The notes beneath the pieces were generated by a model, which saw only the letters and a list, made by a program, of their open reading frames with translations, did not search any database and was not told the DNA's origin. Positions 1 through 10,247 of a DNA stretch of 64,000 nt are shown piece after piece. A program made the translations under genes and the position numbers. Each line of letters begins with the position of its first letter. Within the stretch, counting starts at the first letter, position 1. The DNA comes from Neoceratodus forsteri (Eukaryota; Chordata; Ceratodontiformes; Ceratodontidae), in the NCBI GenBank assembly GCA_016271365.2, contig CM028130.1, positions 470,551,501 to 470,615,500 on the forward strand. The letters are read 5' to 3'.

Positions 1-607
1 GGGTGGATCCCATTATTGGGACCAGTTGTCCCTTAAGTGGTACTGGATAGCTTCCATTTGGAACCTGGACCATGGAACTATAGCTGTGGATGTGACCTAG
101 TAACTGTAGGAAGTCTCTTGCAGGTCTTGACTGACCTGCTGTGAAAAGCTCTGCTGTCACTATCAAAGCTGTAACTCTGACTTGCGGGAAGAAAGTTTTC
201 CCTGCGGGGTGTTTAGCTGTGTTCCTATAAAGTCCAGTATTTGAACAAGCTCTAGCTGGGGCTTCTGTAGGATAATCAAGAATGTCAGGTCCTCCATGGT
301 GCTTTTCACCAACTGAACTGAGCGCCGTGCCTCCTATTCTGTTTTCCTGAGACTAGCTAATCATTCAGGTAGGGAAAACCACCACTCCTTGTTTTCTCAG
401 ATGTGCTACCACCACAGTCAGACACTTTGTGAAAACCCTTGGAACTGAGTTGAGACCAAATAGGAGAGTTGTGAACTGGTATTGGCAGTTCCCCAGCTTG
501 AATCTGAGGTATTTTCTGTGAGACTGTCTGACTGTAACATGAAAATAGATGTCTTTCATATCCAGGGATCCCAGCCAATGACCTTTCTGCAAAGATGGTA
601 TCACTGC
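1..607 (-). pseudogene. DIRS-type reverse transcriptase, C-terminal part (broken)
   Basis: DIRS elements are retrotransposons that pair a reverse transcriptase with a tyrosine recombinase. Read on the minus strand, the stretch has the order typical of a DIRS RT palm: SLQKGHWLGSLDMKDIYFH, then HRKYLRFKLG, LLFGLNSVPRVFTK, and LRKQG before a damaged FPYL.D catalytic region near 365. Two frames (365-604 and 357-611) alternate, so the gene carries frameshifts. Further RT-RNase H-like sequence with stops continues to position 1 and leaves the window. The missing N-terminal RT part lies at 4326-4500, so one DIRS copy was split by the insertions at 608-4325. No recombinase is visible here. The assignment rests on motif recognition and is strong at family level. 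Confidence 0.75.
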
Positions 608-741
608 CCATATTTTTTTTTCATGATATATTTTTATTGGTTTTCACAGATATATAACAAAGCAGTAAATCAAATCCAACACATTACATAAATTGATTAT
701 CACACATATCTAATAACAGGAGTACACTATAAAATGGCATG

Positions 742-1205
742 GGGTCATAATGTCGCAAGACATTATGCTGCATCCATTTATCACCACATACCATAACAGC
801 GATATATACATCATGCAGCACAAGTCTTTTGTTTTGTGGGGGGGCTCTGCCCCCTGAACCCCCCAACTAATATAACTAACTCTGGGGGGGGGGGGGAGTT
901 TAACACGAATATCGCACAAAGTGCAAAAAAGAGAAAATTTCCATGCGCCTGGGACTGGAAATCAAACCCGGTCCCAAACACATTGCTTCATTTCCTTGCT
1001 GCCAGTGGCTCACTGCATCAAGCCACGGCAGCTGCTTGATGGAACCCCTTCCCAGCAGAGGTCTTATCCTCTGCCTGGGACAGTGAGAGGGTGCAGTACT
1101 GTTCACAGACCCATTTGTAGTATTGCACCCTCTCGCTCAGTTGTACTGTGCTGTTGCAGTTATGGGGTTTTGCTGTACACTATTAAGCGTACAACATATT
1201 GACCC
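742..1205. mobile_element. Short terminal-inverted-repeat element (MITE-like), long form
   Basis: It begins GGGTCATAATGTCGCAAG and ends with the approximate reverse complement, ACAACATATTGACCC. A 160-bp relative in the opposite orientation lies at 36420-36579 and shares both ends plus the internal stretch GCATAAGTCTTTT...GTGGGGGGCTC. The long form has about 300 extra bases, including a G-run at 885-897 and a hairpin GGGTGCAGTACT / AGTATTGCACCC around 1089-1131. It has no coding capacity. Transposase class is unknown because no clean target duplication is visible. Confidence 0.55.
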
Positions 1206-1327
1206 AGTATGCTATGAAATAGCCTACAAATGATATTACATAGACATACTGTATATGCAAAGTCGGCTGCAATCCAATGTCAGAGCTTTAGCAAAAAATT
1301 AATAACACTCTTTTAAATAGCATAATA

Positions 1328-1870
1328 TTATTTAAGCTCAAGAAAAGGGGACCAGACTTTTTGAAAAACCTCCAACCTATCAATAATTAGATAGCTAATC
1401 CTTTCATTATTAGCAAGAAAAATCATCTGCTCAAACCATTCTCTCAAAGAGGGCAAGGACCTGGTTTTCCAATTTCTCAAAAGAATTAGTTTAAGACTTA
1501 GTGCTGCATTGCAAACCCAGATTTGCTTATAAGGGTCCAGATTAAGGTGGAATGGAAAGATTCCTAACAGAAATGCAGCAGGAGTAAAGGGAATGTACAC
1601 GTTAGTGATTTTGGAGAATAAGCCTTGGACTTCACTCCAGATTGGTTGAATCATTGGGCATGTCCATAGCATATCAGCCAGTCCTGCATCATGTTGATTA
1701 TACCTCCAACATTTCGAGTTACTAGAATAGTCCATATTAAACAATCTGAGTGGGGACAGATAGTACCCATGCAAGATCTTAAATTGTATAAGCCTATCTA
1801 GGAGTTCTTTAAAGCTTTGACATGCCTACTTCTAGGTGGATTCCCACTCTGTTGAAGATATGTTTATTTT
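1328..1870 (-). pseudogene. Tx1/L1 ORF2 C-terminal domain
   Basis: The frame reads from KELLDRLIQFKILHGYY near 1810 through a Cys-rich module, CWRYNQHDAGLADMLWTCP, then IQPIWSEVQGLF, and ends in hydrophobic sequence at 1328. This C-x2-like zinc-binding motif followed by a DML.W.CP..Q.FW pattern is characteristic of the C-terminus of L1 and Tx1 ORF2 proteins, downstream of the reverse transcriptase. There the motif usually reads CWRC...GT..H..W.CP, so the second cysteine is missing here (CWRY). No RT core is present because the copy is 5'-truncated and interrupted by L2. The fragment is not expected to be functional. Confidence 0.65.
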
Positions 1871-1885
1871 CAATTTGACCATCAC

Positions 1886-4195
1886 ACCATAAGGCTCAGT
1901 TTCGGGGCACCCCCAAGTAGGCCTGCCGCTACAGAGATGGTCCAGTACCGCCCTTTGAGGGGAGTTACCCCAGAAGGTCTATCGGCAGCGCTGGACCTAT
2001 TGGGTTTATTGAGTGAATGCACAAGTCCAGACAGTCTTGTACTGGCTTATAATAAGGCGATGGGAGATGCTCTGGACTCGTTAGCACCTGTTCGTGTTCA
2101 CCCACTCACTCTGCGCCCAAGGACCCCGTGGTTTAATGGGTCCTTGAAGGAGCTGAGGAGGGTAGGTCGAAGGCTAGAGAGAGCTTGGCAGAAATCCTGC
2201 CTTGATGCTGACAGGCTTAGATTGATGGAACGTTATAAGATCTATCAATCAGCAATAACCCATAAGAAGGCAGAATTCCTGTCCGGGGAGATTGCTGCTG
2301 TGCAAAATCAACCAGCTCAACTCTTTCAGACTGTGGACAGACTGTGCAATCCAGTCTGTCTTCAGTCTGGAAGAGGTTTTTCACAAATAAAGTGTGATGA
2401 GCTCACTTGAATTTTTGCAGATAAGGTTGCCAGAATCAGGACAGGGATCTGTCCATCTCCCTCTATGAAGGATTGCAGAGATTGGCAGGAAGCTGCGCAC
2501 ACCCGGTCTGTCTGGTCTGACTTCAGCCAGCCAGAATTCTTGGACATTGTGAGGATTGTCCAGACTTTGCGACCAACCAGCTGTAGTTTGAACCCGGGCC
2601 CTACGCCACTATTGGTACGTTGAGTAGATGTTATCTGCCTGATCATTGCTGAAATTGTCTGGTGTTCCTTGGAAAAGGGGATGTTTCATGATCCTCTCAA
2701 GGAGGTGGTCATTTGACCATTCCTTAAAAAACCTTCCTTGGATCCAGACTGTCTAGCAAACTACAGACCTGTCTCTAATCTACCCTTTGTGGGTAAGGTT
2801 ATTGAGATGGTGGTTGCATTGCAGCTGGATGACCATCTTACAATGTACAATGTCCTGGATGCTCTCCAGTCTGGATTTCAGAAGAGACATAGCACTGAGA
2901 CTGCCCTTGTTCGGGTGTTAAATGATCTCCTAATTGTGAGAGATCAAAAGGCTCGTACTATCTTAGTCCTTCTTGATCTCCCGGTGGCATTTGACACTAT
3001 AGACCATGGTTTGCTTTTGGAGCACCTGCGGCACTTCTGTGGATTATCTGCCACAGTTCTAAGTTGGTTTTGATCTTTCCTCACAGGCAGGTTACAGAGA
3101 GTTGTCACTGGAATTTATTCCTCTGATGCCCCCCCCTCCTGTGGGGTGCCGCAGGGCTCCATATTGGCACCCATGTTGTTTTCAGTGTACATGCTGCCAT
3201 TGGGAGATATCATTAGCAAGTATAGTTTGGGTTTTCACTGCTACGCAGATGATACCCAACTGTATATGTCCTTTATGCCTGGACAGGATGATGCGGTCTC
3301 TGTGCTTAACAACTGTCTAACCAAGATCAAAGACTGGATGAGTACTAGTTGGCTGAGGTTAAATCCAGACTGAGGTGTTGGTTATGGACCCAGGTCATTC
3401 AGAGGTGGGTCTTGGGTCTGGGCTTCCTTCTGGTCTATGGATTGATGGTGTCCAGCTCATGACCTCAGATCAGGTGAGTAACCTGGATTTTATTTTTGAT
3501 AGCAGTTTAACTTTGAAATCTCAGGTTTCCGCTGTTAAGTCTTCCTTTTACCATCTAAGGAATATCGCTTGGGTGAAACACCTGGTTCCTCCGACTGACC
3601 TCCCTATATTGGTCCATGCCTTCATAACCATCCATCTTGATTACTGCAATGCCCTCTACCTAGGCCTTCCTGGGGTTGATAGCCGCCGCTTGCAGCTGGT
3701 GCAGAATGTGGCAACCAGGCTTCTGACTGGTATGTCTAGGACTAGTCATATTACGCCTGTGCTGTGCGAACTGCACTGGCTGCTGGTACAGTGGCAGATC
3801 ACCTTTAAGGTCGGCTTGCTGACCTATAAAGCCCTACAGGAGCAGGGATGCTGATATCTGCAAGAGCTCCTGACTGCCTACTGCCCCTGCTGTTCACTCC
3901 GATCTGCTGATGAGGGATTGCTAGAGATTCCCAGGGTTCGTTTGAAAACATCTGGGGCACGCGCTTTTTCTTATGCTGCACCTACCCTGTGGAATTCTCT
4001 ACCTCGTCAGTTAAGAGAATGCCCGACCATCATGAGTTTTAAATCGGATTTTAAGACTTATTTGTTTTATCAAGCTTTCTGTGGATGATTTGAATTTCTG
4101 TTATTGTTTATATTGCATTTTATTGTAAAGCACCTTGATATCTTGAAAGGCGCTCAAGAAATAAATTTTACCATAACTTACCTTACCTTACCTTC
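1886..4195 (+). mobile_element. L2-clade LINE, 5'-truncated
   Basis: Plus-strand L2 copy inserted into the Tx1/L1 fragment. It contains most of ORF2 followed by a 3' tail with AAAGCACCTTGATATC and GGCGCTCAAGAAATAAA, ending in a (TTACC)n-like repeat at 4175-4195. L2 elements characteristically end in a GCGCT..AAATAAA stem followed by a short simple repeat. The 5' end near 1886 is approximate. A second L2 copy on the opposite strand is at 13433-14895. Confidence 0.8.
1937..4088 (+). pseudogene. L2 ORF2 reverse transcriptase (frameshifted)
   Basis: The frames 1937-2410, 2738-3073, 3102-3373 and 3375-3854 plus the tail to 4088 together read as the ORF2 of an L2-type LINE. In order: an EN-RT linker (FNGSLKELRRVGRRLERAW), RT motifs ANYRPVSNLPFVGKVIE, FQKRHSTETALVRV, FDTIDHGLLLEHLR, GVPQGSILAPMLFS, and FHCYADDTQLY with an intact YADD box, then YHLRNIAWVKHL and AATPTLWNSLP-like C-terminal sequence. 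There are at least three in-frame stops or frameshifts (near 2400, 3070 and 3372). The N-terminal endonuclease is missing. The YADD residues survive but the frame does not, so the copy is dead. Confidence 0.8.
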
Positions 4196-4196
4196 T

Positions 4197-4325
4197 TCCA
4201 AGGACTCCTTAGCTTTGGTAGTTAGAGATATAGGCGAGGTAGTGTTAGTCAGAATTGTATATAACAAAACCTACACTTTTCCTAAGGGTACCAAGTTTCA
4301 ATAATTGATTCCATTCCTGGCATTC
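4197..4325 (-). mobile_element. Residual 5' stump of the Tx1/L1 insertion
   Basis: These 129 bp lie between the L2 tail and the resumption of the DIRS reverse transcriptase. By position they should be the 5' remainder of the Tx1/L1 copy whose 3' part is 612-1885. The minus strand reads PGMESIIETWYP, which resembles the ORF2 sequence downstream of the RT in L1-type elements, but the stretch is too short and damaged to be sure. Confidence 0.35.
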
Positions 4326-4500
4326 CTGTCCTTAGTGTGACAATCTTAATTTTTTCTTTTTTCAAATGTTTGTTCAGAAGCCTAAGGCCTAAAATGGGTT
4401 GCCACTCCCCATTTTTCTTGTGGGTCAGGAAGTATGTTGAGAATAGTTCCCTACCCCACTGGGAGGCCGGCACTTTTTCTATAGCCTTTGATATTAATAG
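4326..4500 (-). pseudogene. DIRS-type reverse transcriptase, N-terminal part
   Basis: Minus-strand reading gives KAIEKVPASQWGRELFSTYF, then THKKNGEWQPILGLRLLNKH and KKEKIKIVTLRT. This is the start of a DIRS reverse transcriptase (fingers; the usual pattern is AIE.VP...G.GFYS.YF...KK.GG.RPILDLR.LN). The sequence stops in TLRT exactly where the fragment at 1-607 resumes with AVIPSLQKGHW, so the two pieces were contiguous before the 3.7-kb insertion. Confidence 0.7.
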
Positions 4501-4528
4501 TTGGGAAAATAAAATATATACCAATAAT

Positions 4529-4748
4529 GTAGAACCGTACACTGTCCTGATAATTGCCACACTTTTATTTTTAACACCTGTGAAAGTCTGATCTGCTGAG
4601 CATTGCTGGAATTGTACAGAAAACTCGCACATAAGTCAACCCCAGATGTCTAATGTATTTATCTGGGCTCTACTTTGTTCAGTAGATCAGACTGTCACAG
4701 CTGTTAAAAATCAAAGTGTGGCAATATCAGGACAGTGTACAGTTCTAC
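4529..4748. repeat. Inverted repeat, ~68-bp arms
   Basis: The arm 4529-4597 is the reverse complement of 4681-4748 with few mismatches; both contain ACTGTCCTGATA and CTGATCT. About 83 bp separate them, so the transcript could form a long hairpin. The flanks do not match a recognised family. It could be a small foldback element or an inverted duplication. Confidence 0.7.
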
Positions 4749-4778
4749 ATTATCAGTATTTTTTTTTATTATTTTTTT

Positions 4779-4986
4779 ATTTGATGGTATCTGTTTCTTG
4801 CAATTCTGCCCCAGGCTTGCTGAAAATCCAGTGCTTGAGATCTGGAAGACAGAGTAAATGGGAGCCTCAGGAAGTGAAATGCACCAGTCTGAGCTGGGAC
4901 CCCAACCAGGAAAACAGTGTGAGGGTGCAATGGGAAAATAAGACAGTCCTGATCAGTCCAGATCTACCAGTACATTACAAACCAGG
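4779..4986 (+). other. Possible sushi/CCP-domain exon or pseudoexon
   Basis: The open frame 4646-5068 contains VSVSCNSAPGLLKIQC, then LRSGRQSKWEPQEVKC. The spacing of Cys, Cys, Trp and Cys matches the second half of a sushi (complement control protein) module. A polypyrimidine tract and CAG acceptor-like site end at about 4814, and a weak AG|GTTACC donor-like site lies near 4986. The residues after the last cysteine (SLSWDPNQENSVRVQWENKT) are not recognised. It is the only stretch of the window that looks like host protein sequence rather than a transposon. It may be a real exon, a duplicated fragment, or chance. Confidence 0.3.
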
Positions 4987-5021
4987 TTACCTTAATGGCT
5001 GCTGTCCCTGTCAATCCCATA

Positions 5022-5160
5022 GATTTTATTTATTTTATTTAAAAGTTTCACCAGGAAAAGCATACTGAGCTACTGCTCATTTCCAGTGCATCTTCAGGGG
5101 GAGGGGACAGTGGGATTACAATACCGGAACACATCAAAACAACAAGGAAGAATAACAAGG
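5022..5160 (-). mobile_element. LINE-A 3' end (first of three pieces)
   Basis: The stretch begins with an (ATTT)n tail, then TTTCACCAGGAAAAGCATAC and TGAGCTACTGCTCATTTCCA. The same tail and stem occur at 33776, 47476 and 59009 and, inverted, at 44580-44641, which defines one LINE family (LINE-A, a label used only here). The copy appears to continue after the CR1 insertion at 9812-10035 and after the gypsy insertion at 22717-23935. Confidence 0.6.
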
Positions 5161-5738
5161 TATCATAAAGCACGATTAACTTGTTCGTCGGCCGAAAGTC
5201 GAGGGACAGGTGGTGTGCCTCATTAGTGTATTTCGGTGTCAAAACCTTTTAGGACGACTATTCTACACGGCTACTGTCTCTGCCTTGAGGTATTGTTAGT
5301 GTGTGTAGAGGCTGAGACAGATAGCTACGTGGAGACCTGTAGAAAACTATTTTTGGGAGGAGAACCACATGAAGTAGTGAAGCCGCTTACTAAGCAGAGC
5401 GGGTTTTAAATGTGAGGGGCTGCCTGGTAGTACGGAAGGATCCCTGGATGTCTGCAGTATACAGCTTTTAAATTATGCTAAGTGCTTCTGTGAGGGACTA
5501 TTGGGGAGAGAGTGAATGAGTAATACAATCACATCTGGGGTCCAGCATATAAATTCAAGGGCAGGAGCAAACGCCGCGAGCAAAGCGCGGAGATGCATGC
5601 AAAGAAAGCGCGCATGTCTGTGTTCACGGGTGAACGAGGAAGGGTTGCAGAACATAAACAAAGATCACTAGTTTGTTGGTATGGAGAGTTACCTTTCACT
5701 CCCTTAAAGAGTAGAGGTAATATTGAGTGAAGACAGCT

Positions 5739-6872
5739 ATGACAGACTCCATTTTGATGGTAAATGGGGATTTGGGAGTAAAGTGTCTCGTATGTGGAAT
5801 GTATAAATTAGTAGATGAAAACAGACTGTGCGGCGTTTGAATGTGTGAAATGTCTTCAAAATAAAGAATTTCAACAAAATATTCAGGAGCTAATATTTAG
5901 ATTAGAAAAATTAGAAAGTAGAATGAAATGAGTGGAAAGTTAAGAGTGTTATCAAGTTTAAATAAGAGTGGAACTATAGAAAGAGTGGTGGATGGGGAAC
6001 AGTACAGGGCAAAGCAAAAAATACAGCATGATGTAGACACAGACACAGAAAATGAGGGGGATGAAAATGGTTGGTGCAAAGTAACAGCTGTAAAGAGAAA
6101 AAACGTGGAAGAACACCATTAAAGAGTATGTCTCCAAGACAAGAACAAATCCAGCTAACAAATCAGTTTCATGCACTAATAGAACATATTGATGTTGAGA
6201 GGAAAGTAACCCAAAGTATAGACACTCCTGACTATCCACCTCTTGTTAGCATGATTTTTGAAAGAGAAGTACCCTAAAGTGAAGAAATCTTGAACCCCTT
6301 ATTCTCTGATAGCATGGATGAGACCCCTCCTCCATCACTAATAGATACAGGGAGTAACAGTAGACAAACAATAGTAATAGGGGATTCGGTCATTAAGTAT
6401 ACTGATAGATATATATGTGGACATGATAAAGAAAATAAAATGGTGAGCAGCTTTTCAGGGGCAGAGGTGCAAGATTTATGCAAGATGGTGGATAATATCT
6501 TCGGGATGCAGGTGTAAAACCAATATCAGTAGTACATGTGGGAATAAATGATTTCAATAAGAAACAATTACCAGAAATACAATAACAATTTATGGAATTA
6601 GGAAATAAGTTGAAAGAGAAGGATGGGGTAGTGATCTCTTCTGAGATACTCCCGGAACCTAGAGCCTCAATGTATAAAAGAAAAAAATGCTATTAACAAA
6701 TGCTTGGCTTAAACAGTGGACCAAAAACAGTGGTTACCAGTTTTTACAGCATTGGCATGCATTTGATGGTAAAAACAACCTTTATAGCAGAGATGGTTTG
6801 CATTTAAACTTTAGAGTCAGCAGAATATTGGGAAACAGAATTAAAACTGAGATTCAGAAATTTTTAAACTAA
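5739..6872 (+). pseudogene. CR1 ORF1: zinc finger, coiled coil and SGNH esterase-like domain
   Basis: CR1 ORF1 proteins bind nucleic acid and often carry an esterase-like domain. From ATG 5739 the frame reads VKCLVCGMYKLVDENRLC, a Cys-rich finger; after one frameshift it continues ECVKCLQNKEFQQNIQELIF and RLEKLESRM, a short coiled coil. Near 6381 comes GDSVIKYTDRY, the GDS block of SGNH hydrolases, then VVHVGINDF (block with the usual GTND as GIND) near 6530, and finally YSRDGLHLNF, whose DGLH block holds the catalytic Asp and His, near 6785. Several frameshifts and stops (about 5845, 5930, 6275, 6516) inactivate the gene. The order of blocks is complete, which is unusual in this window. Confidence 0.7.
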
Positions 6873-6964
6873 ATAAGGAGGGGACGATAAAGAAATCCAT
6901 AGACTGTCAAAGAGAGAACTCTCAAATTATTCCAAAGGAAAATAAAAATATTAAATATCTGTTA

Positions 6965-9744
6965 AAGGATAAGGTAAATATGTTTTTTCTTAATGGCAGA
7001 AGTCTCAACAGAGAGAAAATGGCAGATTTGGAAATCCTAAAATACAGGGGACATTATGACATAATGGGTGTGGTTGAGACATGGTGGAATAAGGATATTA
7101 GTTGGAATAAACAAATTGAGGGGTACCAACTATTACATAAAGATAGACTGGACAGGAAAGGGTGAGGAGTGGCTGTATATATAAAAGAAGATATTGAACA
7201 TCATCAGATAGAAGTTAATAATGTTTTTGGTAATATAGATATGATTAAAATAGATATTACTGGAATAACTGGGAAAAAGATAAAATTAATAACTTTCTAT
7301 AGACCACCGGATACTGATAATACTGAGACAGATCTTTTTATAGAATATATAACAAATACAGCATGTAAAGATGATATTATAGCCATGGGGGACTTAAATA
7401 TTCCAGAGATCAACTGGGATGGAAAACAAGTGAATTGTAGGTCACAGAGAATATATAGTGAATTAACAGCAAGAGGTGTGAAACAGTGTGTCCGAATGGC
7501 AACAAGAGGGAGTAATATACTGGATGTCATTTTAACAAGTATAAGTGAAGATATTAACAACATTGACATAATTCCCCCCAGGATAAAGTGACCATGATAT
7601 AATTACATTTAATTTGGACAGACAAAAAAAGAAAAATGAGAGGAAAAACAGTTCACGTCCTCTATAATAAGGCAAATTTTACAAAAATTAGGCAGGAACT
7701 AAAGAGTACCAACTGGGCAAATCTAACAGAAGGACTATCAGTAGAAGAATCTTGGAAAATGTTTAGACAAATCAACAGTAGTTTGGTGGAAATATGTGTT
7801 CCAAAGAAAAACATTTATAATAACAGAGAGAAAAAAACAATTTGGCTAAATAGGGTTATAGTAGGTTTGATTAGAAAGAAAAAGAAGCCGTTTAAGAAAA
7901 TGAAGAAGCAACAAACAAAGGAAAATAGGGGAAAGTATAGGAAAATTCTATATCGATTAAAAAAAGAAACTAGAAAAGCAAAGATTCAAATAGAGCTTAA
8001 GTTAGCTAATTCAAAACAAAATTCAAAATGATTTTTTGCCTATGTTAATAATAAAAGAAATAGTAATAGAAAAATAGGACCAATCAAGATAAAAGAGGAG
8101 CTTATTTCAGATCCTATAGACATGGCTAGGGAATTCAATAGTTTCTTCTGTACTATGTTTAATGAAGAGCAGTTAGGTCAGGAAAACAAATTACCACAAG
8201 TTATAAATGACCAAATTGAGCTAATTACATCTGAAAAAGTTCTCCTCAGACTAAAAAAACTTAAGGTAGATAAATCGGCAGGGTATGATGGACTACTTTC
8301 TAGATTTCTACAGGCGGTAGCAGAAGAAATTGCCCCGATAATAGCTGATGTAGGCAGAAGATCTTTTTTTGAAGGGTCTGTGCCGAGAGATTGGAGAGCT
8401 GCAATTGTGGTGCCCATTTTTAAAAAGGGATCTAGGATGAATTTGGCAAATTATAGACCAGTAAGTTTGACGTCGGTTGTGGGTAAAATAATAGAAGGCA
8501 TAATAGTGGATGAAATAAGTAATTACTTAGAACAACATAAATTGTATGACAAAATGCACCGTGGATTTTAAAAAGATAGATCAAATAGTAATAATCTGAT
8601 TACGTTTTATAATTACGCGATAGAAAAACTGGACGACGGTAGGGCAGTGGATGTGGCATTATTGGGTTTCACTAGGGCTTTCGACAGGGTTCCACATAGA
8701 ATGATAATTACTAAGTTGATGGAATTAGGTATAAATAACATCATAGTGAAATGGATAGAGAGGTGGCAATCAGATCGAATACAGTTGGTGAGGGTGAATG
8801 GTCATTTGTCTGGGGAGCAGAGGGTGACTAGCGTGGTACCACAGGGGTCCATCCTGGGCCCCATATTGTTTAGTATTTTCATAAGGGATTTGAATATTAG
8901 CAGCTCAAGTAAAATTAGTAAATTTGCAGATGATGTGAAGATTGGAGGAGTAGTAGATGCTTTTGAGGAGAGGCTTGCTTTCGGGCAAGATTTATTAACC
9001 ATTGGAGATCGGGCTGTTAGGAATGGAATGATGCTGAGTATGGAAAAATGCAGAATATTACATATGGGAAGAAATAATATCCGTCAGGATCACTATTTGC
9101 AGGGAACAAGAATAAAAGAGTCAAATGGAGAGACAGACTTGGGAGTTTTTGTTTCGAATTACCTAAAAAGTGAGATGCATTGTGAGGTTGTTACAAAGAA
9201 GGCAATGAACTTGGTACACTGCATTCGAAGGAGTTTCTTTTCTCATGACAAAAGGGTACTATTGCCAATGTATAAAACGTATATAAGACCAATTATGGAC
9301 TACTGTTCATCAATTTGGAGCCCATTTTTGAAGAAAGATCGGATTCTTGTAGAAAGGTCACAATGAGCCCTTACTAAATTAATTCCAGAGTTAAAAGATG
9401 CATCTTATGAAGAAAGATTATTGAGTCTTAAACTGTGGCCAACAGAACTTAGGAGAAGGAGAGGAGATTTGTTGTTGTTTTATAAGATAATGCATAATAA
9501 AGAACTTAGAGAGGAACTAAAATTGGAATATAGGCCACAGAAGTATAATCTGAGGGGACATGGACTCCAATTCATTGAAGAAAAATATAGGACAGAACTA
9601 AAGAAGAATAGTTTTAAGATCAGAACTATAAGGGAATGGAATAAGTTGCCACAGGATGTGATGGAGACGGATAGTTTCAACACATTTAAGGTAAATTTGG
9701 ATAAATATTTCTTAGTTGGTATCTCGAATGCCTCCACTATTTAG
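6965..9744 (+). pseudogene. CR1 ORF2: endonuclease and reverse transcriptase
   Basis: The endonuclease runs from about 6980: NGRSLNREKM, VVETWWNKD (the catalytic Glu), YRPPDTD, GDLNIPEINW, and SDHD near 7588 after a frameshift. A basic linker with KKKKKPFKKMKK lies at 7860-7900. The RT follows: LKVDKSAGYDGLLSRFL, ANYRPVSLTSVVGKIIE, FTRAFDRVPHR, VVPQGSILGPILFS, and KFADDVKIGG with an intact FADD box near 8920. Then come the thumb and C-terminal LINE sequence ELRRRRGDLLLFYKIMH and REWNKLPQDV, ending at 9744. Stops or shifts occur at about 7165, 7591, 8030, 8571 and 9366. The usual catalytic residues are still readable, so this is the best preserved non-LTR copy here, but it is not intact. Confidence 0.8.
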
Positions 9745-9786
9745 TGGAAACAGCTTATATGGGCGTGAGCCTTCTGCTGTTTTATC

Positions 9787-9810
9787 AATTCCTAGTATAA
9801 TTCCTAGTAT
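9787..9810 (+). repeat. CR1 3'-terminal 12-bp tandem repeat
   Basis: Two perfect copies of AATTCCTAGTAT end the CR1 element. CR1 elements are known to terminate in a few copies of an 8-12 bp repeat that replaces poly(A). Confidence 0.75.
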
Positions 9811-9811
9811 A

Positions 9812-10035
9812 AACAAAGAGTACAATTCCAGTGTAACATAGACAATTTAATACATGGCAAGAGCTTTACAAGGTTGCAGGTACATTTGATGACTGGCAAA
9901 ATTGCAGATTCTACACATTTAAAATACCAGAGTTAAAATTCAGTAGCTTGTAGAGAGGGGAGATGAGGGTATGGAGGGGGTACATTAAGGGTAGTTACTG
10001 GAAGGGGAGGTGAAGACATGGAGTAGCGTGGAGAT
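9812..10035 (-). mobile_element. LINE-A 3' UTR (second piece)
   Basis: This G-rich, GGGGAGATGAGGGTATGG-type sequence has no ORF and resembles the 3' UTRs of the LINE-A copies at 33960-34110 and 47700-47900 on the minus strand. It sits between the end of CR1 and the 5' LTR of the gypsy element. By position it joins 5022-5160 and 22717-23935. Confidence 0.45.
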
Positions 10036-10247
10036 TGTGGAATATGCTACTGTGCCTTTAAAATTTACAAGGTACAGTGCCAGGATCATGTGACTAGAGG
10101 AAGTCTTAGTGTGGGGTGGACATGTTGTGGTGGTATTGTATAGAATCCTATGTGATGCAGTTAGTAAATGAAGCAGCTAGAAGCTACCAGAAATTAATCC
10201 TGCCTGAGGTCTCATTCATTCTAAGAAGTTAAGAACATAACATAACA
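10036..10247 (+). repeat. Gypsy 5' LTR
   Basis: The 212 bp start TG (TGTGGAATATGCTACTG) and end CA (AACATAACATAACA). They align over the full length without net gaps to 22505-22716, sharing TGCCTTTAAAATTTACAAGG-like sequence and the AATGAAGCAGCTAGAAGC block. The two LTRs differ at many positions, so the insertion is not young. Confidence 0.9.

Larger units (their letters stand above)
612..1885 (-). mobile_element. Tx1/L1-clade LINE, 3' part (5'-truncated, interrupted)
   Basis: Minus-strand LINE of the L1/Tx1 group. Its 3' end lies at about 612, where an AATAAA is followed by a short poly(A) (a run of T on the plus strand at 612-620). The ORF2 C-terminus is at 1328-1870, and the 3' untranslated part holds a small inverted-repeat element (742-1205). 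The L2 copy at 1886-4195 interrupts it. The remaining 5' stump is probably 4197-4325, giving a severely 5'-truncated insertion into the DIRS element. The boundary near 1885 is approximate. Confidence 0.6.
5161..9811 (+). mobile_element. CR1 LINE, near full length, two ORFs
   Basis: A CpG-richer leader (about 5161-5738, with GTTCGTCGGCCGAAAGTCGA and a GCGCGC-rich stretch) precedes ORF1 (5739-6872) and ORF2 (6965-9744). The element ends in two perfect 12-bp repeats (9787-9810), as CR1 elements end in short tandem repeats rather than poly(A). AACAAGG at 5154-5160 and AACAAAG at 9812-9818 may be the target-site duplication. The sequence is clearly more A+T-rich than the other CR1 copies in the window and keeps longer open frames, pointing to a distinct subfamily. 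The 5' boundary is inferred from the flanking LINE-A and the putative duplication. Confidence 0.7.

Noticed and set aside
920..1070. Possible tRNA-derived SINE in the long MITE (complement has GGGTTTGATTTCCAGTCCC and TGGCTTGATGCAGTGAGCC)
   Set aside because: The B-box-like and A-box-like matches are weak and in a doubtful order and spacing; no SINE boundary can be defined.
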